Positions 52,111 to 60,429 of a DNA stretch of 64,000 nt are shown here, piece by piece. Position numbers and translations under genes: made by a program. Position 1 is the stretch's first letter, and each line of letters opens with the position of its first letter. The notes beneath the pieces are model-generated. The model was not told the DNA's origin. It saw nothing but the letters and a program-made list of their open reading frames with translations, and searched no databases. This DNA comes from JAGQRJ01 sp041402045. GTDB taxonomy: Bacteria > Planctomycetota > J058. The stretch is from NCBI GenBank assembly GCA_041402045.1, contig JAWKSZ010000008.1, forward strand, positions 62,001-126,000, read 5' to 3'.

Positions 52111-54255
52111 TCAGGCCCGGGCCGGGTCCTCGGCGTCCTCGAGCACCGACTCCTTGGTCAGGCCGTACTTCTCGATCTTGGCGTCGAGGGTCGGGCGGCT
52201 GATCCCCAGGATCGAGGAGGACTTGCTCTTCTTGTAGCCGGTGCGGCGCAGGACCTCGGTGATCACCTCGCGCTCGACCTGGTCGACCTCCTGGGAGACC
52301 AGCTCCTTGAGCGTGCGACCCGCGAGGGTCAGGCTGCGCACGTGGCTCCCGGTCGCGGCCGCCTGGCGGGCCGGTGCCTGGGCGCCGGCGACCACGTTCT
52401 TGCTCAGGTGCTCGGGGCGGATCGTCTGCCCCTGGGAGAGGGCGGAGGCGCGCATGATCTCGTTCTCGAGCTCGCGCACGTTCCCCGGCCACTCGTAGCG
52501 CATCAGCAGGTCCATGGCGTCGTTGCTGATCTCGGCGAGCTTGGCCTTGGCCTTCTGGGCGTCGCGCTCGAGGAAGTGCTGGCTCAGGAGCGGCACGTCC
52601 TCCTTGCGCTCGCGCAGCGGGGGCAGCTGAATGTTGATCACGTTCAGGCGGTAGTAGAGGTCCTCGCGGAACCCGCCGGACTTGAGCACGCTCACCAGGT
52701 CGCGGTTCGTGGCCGAGACCACGCGCACGTCGACGCGCTTGAACTCCTTGGAGCCGACCCGGCGCAGGACCCCGTCCTGCAGCACGCGCAGGAGCTTGGT
52801 CTGCATGTCGAGGTCCATGTCGCCGATCTCGTCGAGGAACAGCGTGCCCCCATCGGCCATCTCGAACAGGCCGATCTTGTCGGCGTTGGCGCCGGTGAAC
52901 GCGCCGCGCACGTAGCCGAAGAACTCGCTCTCCATGAGGTGCGCCGGGATCGCGGCGCAGTTCTCGGAGACGAAGCGCTGCTTCTTGCGCAGGCCGTTGA
53001 AGTGCAGCGCGCGCGCGATCAGCTCCTTGCCGGTGCCGCTCTCGCCCTGGATCAGGACCGAGACCTTCGAGTCCACGACCTTGTCCAGGATCATGAACAC
53101 CTCGAGCATCTTCGGGCTCTGGGTGATGATCTCGTCGTAGCTGTAGCGCAGCTCCATGTCTTCGCGGTGGCGGGCCAGGGCCTCGCGGGCCCGGACCAGC
53201 TCGCGGTCCTGGACCTCGACCCGCTCGCGCAGGGCCTGGTTCAGCCGCTCGAGCTCCTCCTTGGCGTGCTGCAGCTCCTCGCGCTGGCGGCAGTTCTCCT
53301 CGAACAGCCGCGCGTTCTCGATCGCCACCGCGGCCTGGCCAGCCACGAGCTCGAGGCGCTCGCGGCAGTCCTCGTCGAAGCGGTTCGAGGCGAAGCGGTT
53401 GTCCAGGTAGATCGCGCCCTGCACGTCGTCGCGGTGCTTGAGGGGGACGACGAGCACCGAGCGCAGCTTCATGCTGAGGATGCTCTCGCGCCCGCTGTAG
53501 CGCTCGTCCTGGCGGGCGTCGCTCAGGAGCACCGAGCGCCCGTGCTCGAGGACCTCGCTCACCAGCGTGCTCGAGACCTTCTCCCGCGCGTCCTTGATCG
53601 ACTCGCGGTCGATGTTCCGCGAGACCTTGACCTGGAAGTCGCGGTCCTTGGCGAGCTTGAGCACGAGGAACCCGCGCTCCGCGCCGGAGACGTGGATCAC
53701 GGTGTCCATGACCCGCTCCAGCAGCCGCCGCAGGTTGAGCTCGGAGTTGAAGGTCTTGTTCAGCCCCAGGAGCTTGCGCAGGTCCTGGACCTCGCCCAGC
53801 GGGCCGCCAGCGCTCGTCTCCTCCTCGGGGGCGCGGGTGATGCGCCCGGTCTCCTGGAAGGACTGCAGGCGCTCCTTGACACCGGTCGGGTCTCCGGGGG
53901 CGCTGAAGAAGCCGGTCTGAATGTCGATGGTCTGCTTGCCGCGGGGGTCCTCGAGGGTCTCGCTGCCCATGCGGTCGAGGTAGATGATCGTGGTCCCGAT
54001 CTCGATCTTGTCCCCGGGCTGCAGGATCTGGCGCTCGACCCGGTGTCCGTTGACGAAGATCCCGTTGCGAGAGTCCTTGTCGACGACCTCGTAGACCCCG
54101 TCGTTCTCGTGGATCTCGCAGTGGTGGCGCGAGCTGTTGAGGTCGTCGATCTGCAGGTGGTTGTCGGACGAGCGACCCAGCGTGATCACGCTCTGCTCTG
54201 CCTCGAACACCCGCGCCGGGCGACCGTCCTTCCCGCACACGATCAAACGCGCCAT
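52111..54255 (-). CDS. Sigma-54-dependent transcription activator with FHA and GAF sensor domains
   Basis: A 714-residue enhancer-binding protein. Residues 1-100 are an FHA domain (SVITLGRSSDNHLQIDDLNSSRHHCEI, SRNGIFVNGHRV); 180-340 a GAF domain (FNSELNLRRLLERVMDTVIHVSGAERGFLVL); then a coiled coil (EELQHAKEELERLNQALRERVEVQDREL). The AAA+ domain has Walker A GESGTGKELIARALH, the sigma-54-contacting GAFTGA, Walker B GGTLFLDEIGDM, ATNRDL and YEWPGNVRELENEI. A Fis-type helix-turn-helix closes it (TGYKKSKSSSILGISRPTLDAKIEKYGL). ATG at 54255 begins MARLIVCGKDG; upstream codons are unlikely. FHA implies control by Ser/Thr kinases, several of which are in this window. Targets unknown. Confidence 0.96.
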   Translation of the reverse strand: MARLIVCGKDGRPARVFEAEQSVITLGRSSDNHLQIDDLNSSRHHCEIHENDGVYEVVDKDSRNGIFVNGHRVERQILQPGDKIEIGTTIIYLDRMGSETLEDPRGKQTIDIQTGFFSAPGDPTGVKERLQSFQETGRITRAPEEETSAGGPLGEVQDLRKLLGLNKTFNSELNLRRLLERVMDTVIHVSGAERGFLVLKLAKDRDFQVKVSRNIDRESIKDAREKVSSTLVSEVLEHGRSVLLSDARQDERYSGRESILSMKLRSVLVVPLKHRDDVQGAIYLDNRFASNRFDEDCRERLELVAGQAAVAIENARLFEENCRQREELQHAKEELERLNQALRERVEVQDRELVRAREALARHREDMELRYSYDEIITQSPKMLEVFMILDKVVDSKVSVLIQGESGTGKELIARALHFNGLRKKQRFVSENCAAIPAHLMESEFFGYVRGAFTGANADKIGLFEMADGGTLFLDEIGDMDLDMQTKLLRVLQDGVLRRVGSKEFKRVDVRVVSATNRDLVSVLKSGGFREDLYYRLNVINIQLPPLRERKEDVPLLSQHFLERDAQKAKAKLAEISNDAMDLLMRYEWPGNVRELENEIMRASALSQGQTIRPEHLSKNVVAGAQAPARQAAATGSHVRSLTLAGRTLKELVSQEVDQVEREVITEVLRRTGYKKSKSSSILGISRPTLDAKIEKYGLTKESVLEDAEDPARA

Positions 54256-54448
54256 AAAGCCAAGGTCCCCCGTAGCGTCAAGCAAGGTTAACGGCGAAAT
54301 GACCGTCGGTCAATTACTTACGGGAGAATCCGGCTGATACTGTAAATCATTCCGGCGTCAGCGAGGGGCGGCAGCTTGGGCTGCCGCGCCGCCTTCGGCG
54401 GCGTGAGACTTCGCCCGGACGGGGGTTCAGGCGAAGCGCAGGCCGTCC

Positions 54449-55711
54449 CTAAGGCCGAGCGAAGTCGCCGCCCTGCCAGCCGGCGAAGGCCTCCTCCTCG
54501 CTGCGGCTCCACTGTCCGCCGAGGCCGAGCTCGCGCAGGCGCGCCTTGGCCGCGAGCAGGAGCTGGCGCCGGCGGGAGTAGGGCACGAAGGCGGCCTTGA
54601 ACCCGTAGAGCACCGTCTTGCGGATCTCCTTGGGGGAGAGCTTGAAGTGCTGGTAGGCCAGGCGGTACTCGTCGGTGACCTTCACGTCCGAGACCATGCG
54701 GTTGTCGGTGCACAGGGGGGCGCGCACCTCCTCCTCCAGGAAGCGGCGGAACGGGTGGTCGTCGAGGCTCTGGATCGCCTTCGTCTGGAGGTTCGAGGTC
54801 AGGCACACCTCGACCGTGACCCGTCGATCGCGCAGGTATTCCAGCAGCCCGTCGCCCTCCTCGAGGATCCGGGTGCCGTGGCCGATGCGCTGGGCGTTGA
54901 GGTAGGTCACCGCTTCCTGGATCGAGGCGGGGCCGTAGCCCTCGCCGGCGTGGACCGTGATGTTCAGGAAGTTGTCGATGCAGAAGGAGAACGCCTCGCG
55001 GTGGTGGGAAGGCGGGAAGTCCGCCTCGGCTCCCGCCAGGTCGAAGCCCACGACGCGATGCAGGCCCTGGCGCTTGGCCTCGACCGCCAGCCGGGCTGCG
55101 GCCAGGGACAGGCTGCTCCCGAGCTCGCGCTGGGTGGCGTAGGGGAAGGCCTCTCGCACCGCGCGGTGCAGGTTGCTAATGCTCTCGTGGTAGTTGCGCA
55201 TGGCGCAGATCAGGATCCCGGTCAGGACGCGGCCGCCGGTCTCTTCCTCGGCGCGGGCGAGCCCGTCGCTGACCGCGCGGATCACGTCGATCCCGGACAG
55301 GTCCTTGTGAATGTGCCGCTGCGGGGCGAAGCGCACCTCGAGGTACCACACGTTCTCGGCCGCGGCGTCCATGGCCAGCTCGTAGGCCGCGCGCTCGAGG
55401 GTTTCCTTGGTCTGGAGCACTCCGCAAATGATGTCGAAGGGCAGGAGGTATTCCTCCAGGCTCCCGCACTCGAGCCCCGGGCACAGGACCTTGCGCAGGG
55501 TCTCGACCGAGGTGTCCTCGGGCAGGCTGTAGCCCAGGCGCTGGGCGAGCTCGCGGATCTCCGGGCGCTGGGCGAGCTCGCTCACGGTCTCGGGGCGCAG
55601 CGAGCCATCGAGGTGGCAGTGCAGGTCCGTCTTGGGCAGGGCCAGGAACAGCTGGTCGCGGTCGGCGTCGGACAGGGTCGCGAGGTCGTCGATCGGGGTG
55701 GGGTTGGACAT
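54449..55711 (-). CDS. add: Adenosine deaminase
   Basis: Zn-dependent deamination of adenosine to inosine in purine salvage. It has 420 residues, slightly long for the family. Metal and active-site motifs are all present: KTDLHCHLDGSLRPET (two His), ITVHAGEGYGPASIQEAV (His, catalytic Glu), RIGHGTRILEEG (His) and APLCTDNRMVS (Asp). ATG at 55711 has a GGAGG site. No signal peptide. It is divergent from the TPR gene across 110 bp. The 54256-54448 gap on the other side holds only small GC hairpins. Confidence 0.95.
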   Translation of the reverse strand: MSNPTPIDDLATLSDADRDQLFLALPKTDLHCHLDGSLRPETVSELAQRPEIRELAQRLGYSLPEDTSVETLRKVLCPGLECGSLEEYLLPFDIICGVLQTKETLERAAYELAMDAAAENVWYLEVRFAPQRHIHKDLSGIDVIRAVSDGLARAEEETGGRVLTGILICAMRNYHESISNLHRAVREAFPYATQRELGSSLSLAAARLAVEAKRQGLHRVVGFDLAGAEADFPPSHHREAFSFCIDNFLNITVHAGEGYGPASIQEAVTYLNAQRIGHGTRILEEGDGLLEYLRDRRVTVEVCLTSNLQTKAIQSLDDHPFRRFLEEEVRAPLCTDNRMVSDVKVTDEYRLAYQHFKLSPKEIRKTVLYGFKAAFVPYSRRRQLLLAAKARLRELGLGGQWSRSEEEAFAGWQGGDFARP

Positions 55712-55774
55712 GGGGCCTCCTGCGCAGCGCCGACTGGCGAGAGCGCGATCTTGCCCCGAGGATAGCTACTGGTG

Positions 55775-55803
55775 TTGGCCCCGCCACCCAAGCGGGTTAG
55801 AGT
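55775..55803 (+). promoter_or_regulatory. Candidate promoter of the TPR gene (TTGGCC-17-TAGAGT)
   Basis: TTGGCC at 55775-55780 and TAGAGT at 55798-55803 are separated by 17 bp; the start codon follows 18 nt later with a CAGGAG site. The spacing is canonical for a housekeeping sigma factor. Confidence 0.6.
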
Positions 55804-55821
55804 CGGCGACCAGGAGTTCGC

Positions 55822-57492
55822 GTGAATCCCTCGGAGTCCCCCTTGCTCCTGATCCTGCCGCTCTCTCGCGGCGACGGCTCCGCGTTCGACGAGTGGCTAG
55901 GGAGCGCGCTCTCCCGCTTGGTGGGCGAGCTCCTGGGCGGCACGGGTCGTCCCTCGGTCGCCCCGCGCGAGGCCGACCGGGTGTGCCGGGCCCTCGGGCT
56001 CTCGCTCCCCGACGGGACCCTCGACGACTTCGCCCGCGACATGCTGCTGGGGCAGACCGGGGCGAGCCACGTCGTGTTCGGTCGCTTCGAGCGCGGCGAC
56101 ACGTTGGGGCTCGAGCTGACCCTGGTCGACGCCGCGGGCAAGGAGACCGAGGTCGACGTGGAGGGGCCGGAGTCGGCGTTCCGCGACGTCGCGTTCGAGG
56201 CCTGCGAGCGCCTGTGCCTCAAGCTGCCGGGGGGGCCGAGCGGGCTCGAGGCCCGGCGGCAAATGGACGCGGTCCACGGCACGCGGAGCTGGGAGGCCTT
56301 CTTGGCGTTGACCCGCGCCCGCTACGCGTGGTCGACCGGCGACGTCGAGCAGTTCGAAGACGAGGTCGTGACCTCGCTCCGCCTCGACCCTGGCTACGCC
56401 GAGCCCTACCACGTGGTGGCCCAGGCCGCCCGCGCCCTCGGAGACACGGACCGGGCGATCGACTCCTTGCGCGAGGTCGCGCGGGTGCACCGCGAGGCGG
56501 GCCACGAGCAGCAGGAGGCGAGCGCCCTGCTCTACGTGGGGCACGCGCTGGTCGAGTCCGGCGCCTGGGACGAGGGGGTCGAGGCCTACGAGCAAGCCAA
56601 GGCCTTGTTCGACGCCCTGGGCGATCGCCGCGGCGTCGCCCACGCCAGCATGAACGTGGCCAACGTGCTCCTACGGCGGGGCGACCATCAGCAGGCCATC
56701 GCCGAGTATCGCGCCGGGCTGGAGCGGATCCGGGACCACCCGAAGGACCGAGCGAAGCACATGTTCAACCTCGGTCTGGCGTTACGCGAGGCCAAGGAGT
56801 ACGAGTCGGCGATCACCCAGCTCGAGGAGGCGCGCCAACTCGGGGTCCAGCTCCGCGACGACGAGCTGATCTCGGGGGTCTACAACGCGCTGGGGACGAT
56901 CTACGACGACATGGGTCAGCTCGACCGCGCCCTGCAGCAGTTTCGCCGGGCGGAGGAGCACCTCGACGCCGGGGACGACCCCGCGCACCTGGCCCGGGTG
57001 AAGGATCACATAGGGATCGTGCTCAAGAAGCAGGGCAAGCTCTCGGAGGCCCTCGATTACAGCGAACAGGCCTGCCAGTTGTTCGAAGCGCACGGAGACC
57101 CGCTGCCCCTGGCGATCGCCTACGTGAACCGCGCCGGCATGCTCCAGGACCTCGGCCGCGACGACGAGGCCACACCGTTCGCCGTGGCCGCGCACCGGGA
57201 GTTCATTCGCCTGGGCAGCCCCGCGGCGACGACGACGGAGCGCATGCTGGACCAGCTCGGGCTGGACCGCGAGAGCATCGACACGATCAGCCAGGAGGCC
57301 GAAGAGGAGGACGAGGACGAGGACGACGAGTCGCCGCTGCTCGACGACCTCGACCCTGCGCCCCTCGATCCCCTGGACGTTCACGACGACCTGCTCGACG
57401 AGGACTTCGACGACGACGAAGAGGACGGCGAGGACTACCTCGAGGAGTCGGACAGCGACGACGACCTCTACGAAGACGACCCGCAGCCCTAG
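55822..57492 (+). CDS. TPR-repeat protein with a strongly acidic C-terminus
   Basis: A 556-residue protein. The first 150 residues form an alpha/beta region (LLLILPLSRGDGSAFDEWLGSALSRLVGELL, VVFGRFERGDTLGLELTLVDAAG) as seen in TolB-like N-domains of adenylate-cyclase-type TPR proteins. About eight TPR units follow (YAEPYHVVAQAARALGDTDRAIDSLREVARVH, ASALLYVGHALVESGAWDEGVEAYEQAKALF, SGVYNALGTIYDDMGQLDRALQQFRRAEEHL). The last 60 residues are almost all Asp/Glu/Leu (EEEDEDEDDESPLLDDL). No signal peptide, so probably a cytosolic scaffold. The TAG stop lies in the terminal CTAG of palindromic element B. Confidence 0.88.
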   Translation: MNPSESPLLLILPLSRGDGSAFDEWLGSALSRLVGELLGGTGRPSVAPREADRVCRALGLSLPDGTLDDFARDMLLGQTGASHVVFGRFERGDTLGLELTLVDAAGKETEVDVEGPESAFRDVAFEACERLCLKLPGGPSGLEARRQMDAVHGTRSWEAFLALTRARYAWSTGDVEQFEDEVVTSLRLDPGYAEPYHVVAQAARALGDTDRAIDSLREVARVHREAGHEQQEASALLYVGHALVESGAWDEGVEAYEQAKALFDALGDRRGVAHASMNVANVLLRRGDHQQAIAEYRAGLERIRDHPKDRAKHMFNLGLALREAKEYESAITQLEEARQLGVQLRDDELISGVYNALGTIYDDMGQLDRALQQFRRAEEHLDAGDDPAHLARVKDHIGIVLKKQGKLSEALDYSEQACQLFEAHGDPLPLAIAYVNRAGMLQDLGRDDEATPFAVAAHREFIRLGSPAATTTERMLDQLGLDRESIDTISQEAEEEDEDEDDESPLLDDLDPAPLDPLDVHDDLLDEDFDDDEEDGEDYLEESDSDDDLYEDDPQP

Positions 57493-57651
57493 TGCTGCAC
57501 GTCAGAAGTTTCGGTACATCTCGCTTGCCCTCGCCGCCCCTGGCTGTGTTGTTCGTCGGTCACAATGGCCCGCATTGCTCCCTCCTCACGCCTTGCCAGG
57601 GACGACGATTGCTGCGCGACCTGTACCGAAACTTCTGACGCACAGCACTAG
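57489..57651. repeat. Palindromic element B (163 bp, 29-bp terminal inverted repeats)
   Basis: Arms of 29 bp with two mismatches begin ctagtgctg and contain gtcagaagtttcggtac. The core reads tcgccgcccctggc, tgttgttcgtcggtcacaat, ctccctcctcacgcc and matches the cores of elements A and C. The left CTAG contains the stop codon of the TPR gene. Its last CTAG (57648-57651) is also the first CTAG of element C. Confidence 0.9.
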
Positions 57652-57811
57652 TGGCCCGACAGGGCTGATTTCAGCGGCGCTCGCTTGCCTCGTCGCCCCT
57701 GGCGTTGTTGCTCGTCGGTCCCAATGGCACGCATTGCTCGCTCCTCGCGCCTAGCCAGGAACGACGATTGCGGCGCGATCACCGCTGAAATCAACCCTGA
57801 CGGACCACTAA
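57648..57811. repeat. Palindromic element C (about 164 bp, 28-bp terminal inverted repeats)
   Basis: Arms begin ctagtggcccgacagggctg with three mismatches to the other end (YTAG ends). The core (tcgtcgcccctggcgttgtt, gctcgtcggtcccaatggc, gctcgctcctcgcgcct) is homologous to B and, in reverse, to A. It shares its boundary CTAG with element B and its last TAA with element D, so the elements are nested end to end. Confidence 0.9.
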
Positions 57812-58105
57812 ATGGAAGGGCACGATTCCGAGTGCTCGCGCTCCGCGTTCACGCTACGGATCTCAGCATCGCGCGCACTCGAACTCGCGCTCTTCATTTA
57901 CTACTCAGACGCTCCGTCCCACGAGTGCGGGCACGAGCTGCTCGGGACCCGAGATCTCAGGCGGGCTGGAGAGGACGGCTGCGCACGAGGCGGAGCCATT
58001 GAAGGTGTAAATGGAAGGCAGGAGTTCGCGACGTCGCGACCGACTCAGTTCGTGAACCTCTGACACCGTGCAGGCGACGTCGCGGAATCGTGCCCTTCCA
58101 TTTAG
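57808..58105. repeat. Compound palindromic element D (298 bp, 23-bp perfect outer inverted repeats)
   Basis: The outer arms are exact complements (ctaaatggaagggcacgatt...). Inside are two smaller imperfect palindromes, about 57808-57903 and 58014-58105, each ending in taaatggaag-type sequence; the second contains gttcgcgacgtcgcg / gcgacgtcgcggaa arms. The core differs from A-C. Frames of 83-105 codons across it have no start signals or recognisable domains. Confidence 0.82.
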
Positions 58106-58111
58106 GCGCGG

Positions 58112-58405
58112 TTAGCCGTAGATCGTCACGTCCTCGAGCTTGCTGATGCTCACGACCTCGCTCTTACGCACGTGCACCAACTCGCGGTTCTTCTTCACGC
58201 CGTGTTTGGCGGAGTCCATGACGTAGAGCTCCTTGGAGGTCCGCGTGCTCTGCAGGTCGTGCACGTCGGCCTCGGCGAGCACCAGGAACCAGTCTCCGAC
58301 CTTCTGCAGCGTGCCTATGTAGATCAGGTCGCCGCGGGTGTCGAGGACCACGGGCTGGTCGAGGAAGTCGGCGAGCTCTTCGCGCTCCGTCTGGGGGTCG
58401 GTCAT
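58112..58405 (-). CDS. Small Sm/LSm-like fold protein
   Basis: A 97-residue protein with ATG at 58405 overlapping the rseP stop (ATGA). The pattern FLDQPVVLDTRGDLIYIGTLQKVGDWFLVLAEADVHDL followed by NRELVHVRKSEVVSISKLEDVTIYG resembles an Sm1-Sm2 arrangement of five beta strands: V-LDT-GD--Y-GTL--V-D-FLVL-ADV, then a terminal VR--EV-SIS. An RNA- or protein-binding ring protein is therefore possible. The fold assignment is my reading of the pattern, not a database match. It is the last gene of the dxr-rseP group, followed by element D. Confidence 0.7.
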   Translation of the reverse strand: MTDPQTEREELADFLDQPVVLDTRGDLIYIGTLQKVGDWFLVLAEADVHDLQSTRTSKELYVMDSAKHGVKKNRELVHVRKSEVVSISKLEDVTIYG

Positions 58406-60429
58406 TGAGCCACGATCCGGCGAATGTCGTTGAAGAAGACGAGGGCCATGAGGCCCAGGATCATAATCAGGCCGAGCCACTGTGCGGCGCTCAAGACCTC
58501 GCCCGAGACGGGCTTGCCCTTCAGCTTCTCCAGCAGCAGGAACAGGATGTGCCCGCCGTCGAGCACCGGGATCGGCAGCACGTTGATCACCGCGAGGTTG
58601 ACCGAGAGGATCGCCAAGAGGTGGAACAGCCGGGCCAGGCTGTCGTGGCGCGCGACCTTGTAGGCCACGTTCACGATCTGGATCGGGCCGCCCAGCTCTT
58701 TCGGGGACACGGAGCCCGTGGCGAAGGAGCGCAGCATGAGCGCGATCCGCTGGGTCTGCACCGCGGTTTGGTGCAGCCCCAGGCCCACGGCGGCCACCGG
58801 GCCGCGCTGGATGTTCACCCGGCGGTATTCCACCTCGTAGCCGAGGTCGCCGTACGTCTGTCCGGGGATCGGAGCGGCCTGGACGACCAGGGTCTCCTCG
58901 TCGCCCTTGTCCTTCCCGGCCGGAATGTAGCCCAGGAGCAGCGGCTCCTCTCCGCGCGCGCGTAGGATCTGCCGCAGCCGGTGTGCGCTCTGGAACTCCT
59001 CTTCGGCGCTCCACCACAGGCCGCCTGAGGTCCAGAGCCGGGTGATCCGCGCGCCAGGCTCGAGGGTCACCGCGTGCTCGGGGTCGGCGGCGCTGAGGGG
59101 GGAGGGGGCGGCTACGGTGTCGGCCTTGTAGGTGAGACCCAGGAGGTAGCGCCCGACCTCTCGCCGCACCACCCGCTGCGCCTCAGGGTCCTCGACCCCT
59201 TCGAGGGCGGCCTGCAGTTGGGCCTCGTTCTGCAGCGGCACCGCGACCTGCAGCTCGATCTCGCTCGGGCCCTCGGCGCCTGGGCGCTCGACGACCAGGG
59301 GCACGTCGGCCCCCTGTGAGGTGGCGCCCACGTCGGCGACCACGTCCCGCAGATTCTCGTAGGTGAGGTCCTGTCCGCCGAGGCGGAGCAGGCGGTCACC
59401 GACCAGGACTCCCGCGGCCTGTGCAGCGCCGTCTTCGGTCAGGCTGCGCACGTAGGGGGAGTCGGAGAGGTGCAGGCCGATCCCGTACTCCGGCTTGCGG
59501 GGGATCTCGACCTCGAGAGGGATCCGCTTGCGGGAGGTGGGGAGCCCGTCGGTCCCGTAGCGCGTGCGCTCCAGCGTCACCGTCGCGCGCCCGCTGAGGC
59601 TCTCGATCCGCTGAGCCAGGGCGCCGTCGGTGAGGGGAGCGTCGCTGGCGGAGTGCGAGCCCACAGGGCTCACGTCCACGATCCTGTCGCTGACCTCGAC
59701 GGTCGCGGCCTGGGCCCCCGCGGCAGGGAGCGGGGAGTCCGGGGCGAACCCGGCGAGCACATAGACTGGCTGCACACCGATCTGAGCGAAGGAGTCGCCC
59801 TTTCCGCGGACGGGGTTCACCCGGGTCTTGATCCGCTCGTCCCCCCGCCGCAGCTCGAGCTCGAGCTCGCCGGTGGAGATCGCCACGAGGTGGGTCAGGT
59901 CCTGCCAGCCGAGCACCTCTTCGCCGTCGACGGCCACGACGATGTCCCCGGGTTGCACGTCCGCCCTGCTGGCGGGGTAGCCAGGGTCCACCCGGCCGAT
60001 CTCCGGCGCGGTGAAGTCGATCCCAAGCCCGAACGCGGCCATGAACCCCACCGCGGCGAGCACGAGGTTCATCACGACTCCCGCGATCAGGATGACGAAG
60101 CGCTTGAAGGCGGGCTGGTTGCGGAAGTCGCAGGCGAGGTCCGTGCGAGGCTGATTGGGATCGTCGTCCGCCTGCCCGAGCATGCGCACGTAGCCCCCGA
60201 GGGGCAGCCAGGAGATGCGGTAGTCGGTGTCCCCTCTGCGGAACCCGACCATCCGCTGGCCGAAGCCGAGGGAGAACACCTCGACCCTCACGCCTGCCCA
60301 CTTGGCGGCCAGGAAGTGGCCGAGCTCGTGGAAGAAGATCAACGCGCCGACGCCGAAGAGCACGCCGACGATCCCGCGCAGCGTCCCGACCTCCGCCAGC
60401 TGGAGGCTGGCGCTCAAGAGCTCAGGCAT
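58402..60429 (-). CDS. rseP: Site-2 intramembrane metalloprotease RseP
   Basis: Cleaves membrane-embedded substrates such as anti-sigma factors. The first helix carries the zinc motif FFHELGHFLAAKW; the last helices carry NLAVINVLPIPVLDGGHILFLLLEKLKG. At least two PDZ domains lie between (VDPGYPASRADVQPGDIVVAVDGEEVLGW; LTEDGAAQAAGVLVGDRLLRLGGQDL), and a longer central region makes it 675 residues against about 450 in E. coli. That enlarged middle is a feature of planctomycete versions. ATG at 60429 overlaps the dxr 3' end by 16 bp; an upstream GTG at 60453 is possible. The dxr-rseP order is widely conserved. Confidence 0.95.
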   Translation of the reverse strand: MPELLSASLQLAEVGTLRGIVGVLFGVGALIFFHELGHFLAAKWAGVRVEVFSLGFGQRMVGFRRGDTDYRISWLPLGGYVRMLGQADDDPNQPRTDLACDFRNQPAFKRFVILIAGVVMNLVLAAVGFMAAFGLGIDFTAPEIGRVDPGYPASRADVQPGDIVVAVDGEEVLGWQDLTHLVAISTGELELELRRGDERIKTRVNPVRGKGDSFAQIGVQPVYVLAGFAPDSPLPAAGAQAATVEVSDRIVDVSPVGSHSASDAPLTDGALAQRIESLSGRATVTLERTRYGTDGLPTSRKRIPLEVEIPRKPEYGIGLHLSDSPYVRSLTEDGAAQAAGVLVGDRLLRLGGQDLTYENLRDVVADVGATSQGADVPLVVERPGAEGPSEIELQVAVPLQNEAQLQAALEGVEDPEAQRVVRREVGRYLLGLTYKADTVAAPSPLSAADPEHAVTLEPGARITRLWTSGGLWWSAEEEFQSAHRLRQILRARGEEPLLLGYIPAGKDKGDEETLVVQAAPIPGQTYGDLGYEVEYRRVNIQRGPVAAVGLGLHQTAVQTQRIALMLRSFATGSVSPKELGGPIQIVNVAYKVARHDSLARLFHLLAILSVNLAVINVLPIPVLDGGHILFLLLEKLKGKPVSGEVLSAAQWLGLIMILGLMALVFFNDIRRIVAQ

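Noticed and set aside
57685..58063. Open frames of 83-105 codons between the TPR and Sm-like genes
   Set aside because: They lie inside palindromic elements C and D, with no ribosome site and no recognisable sequence.
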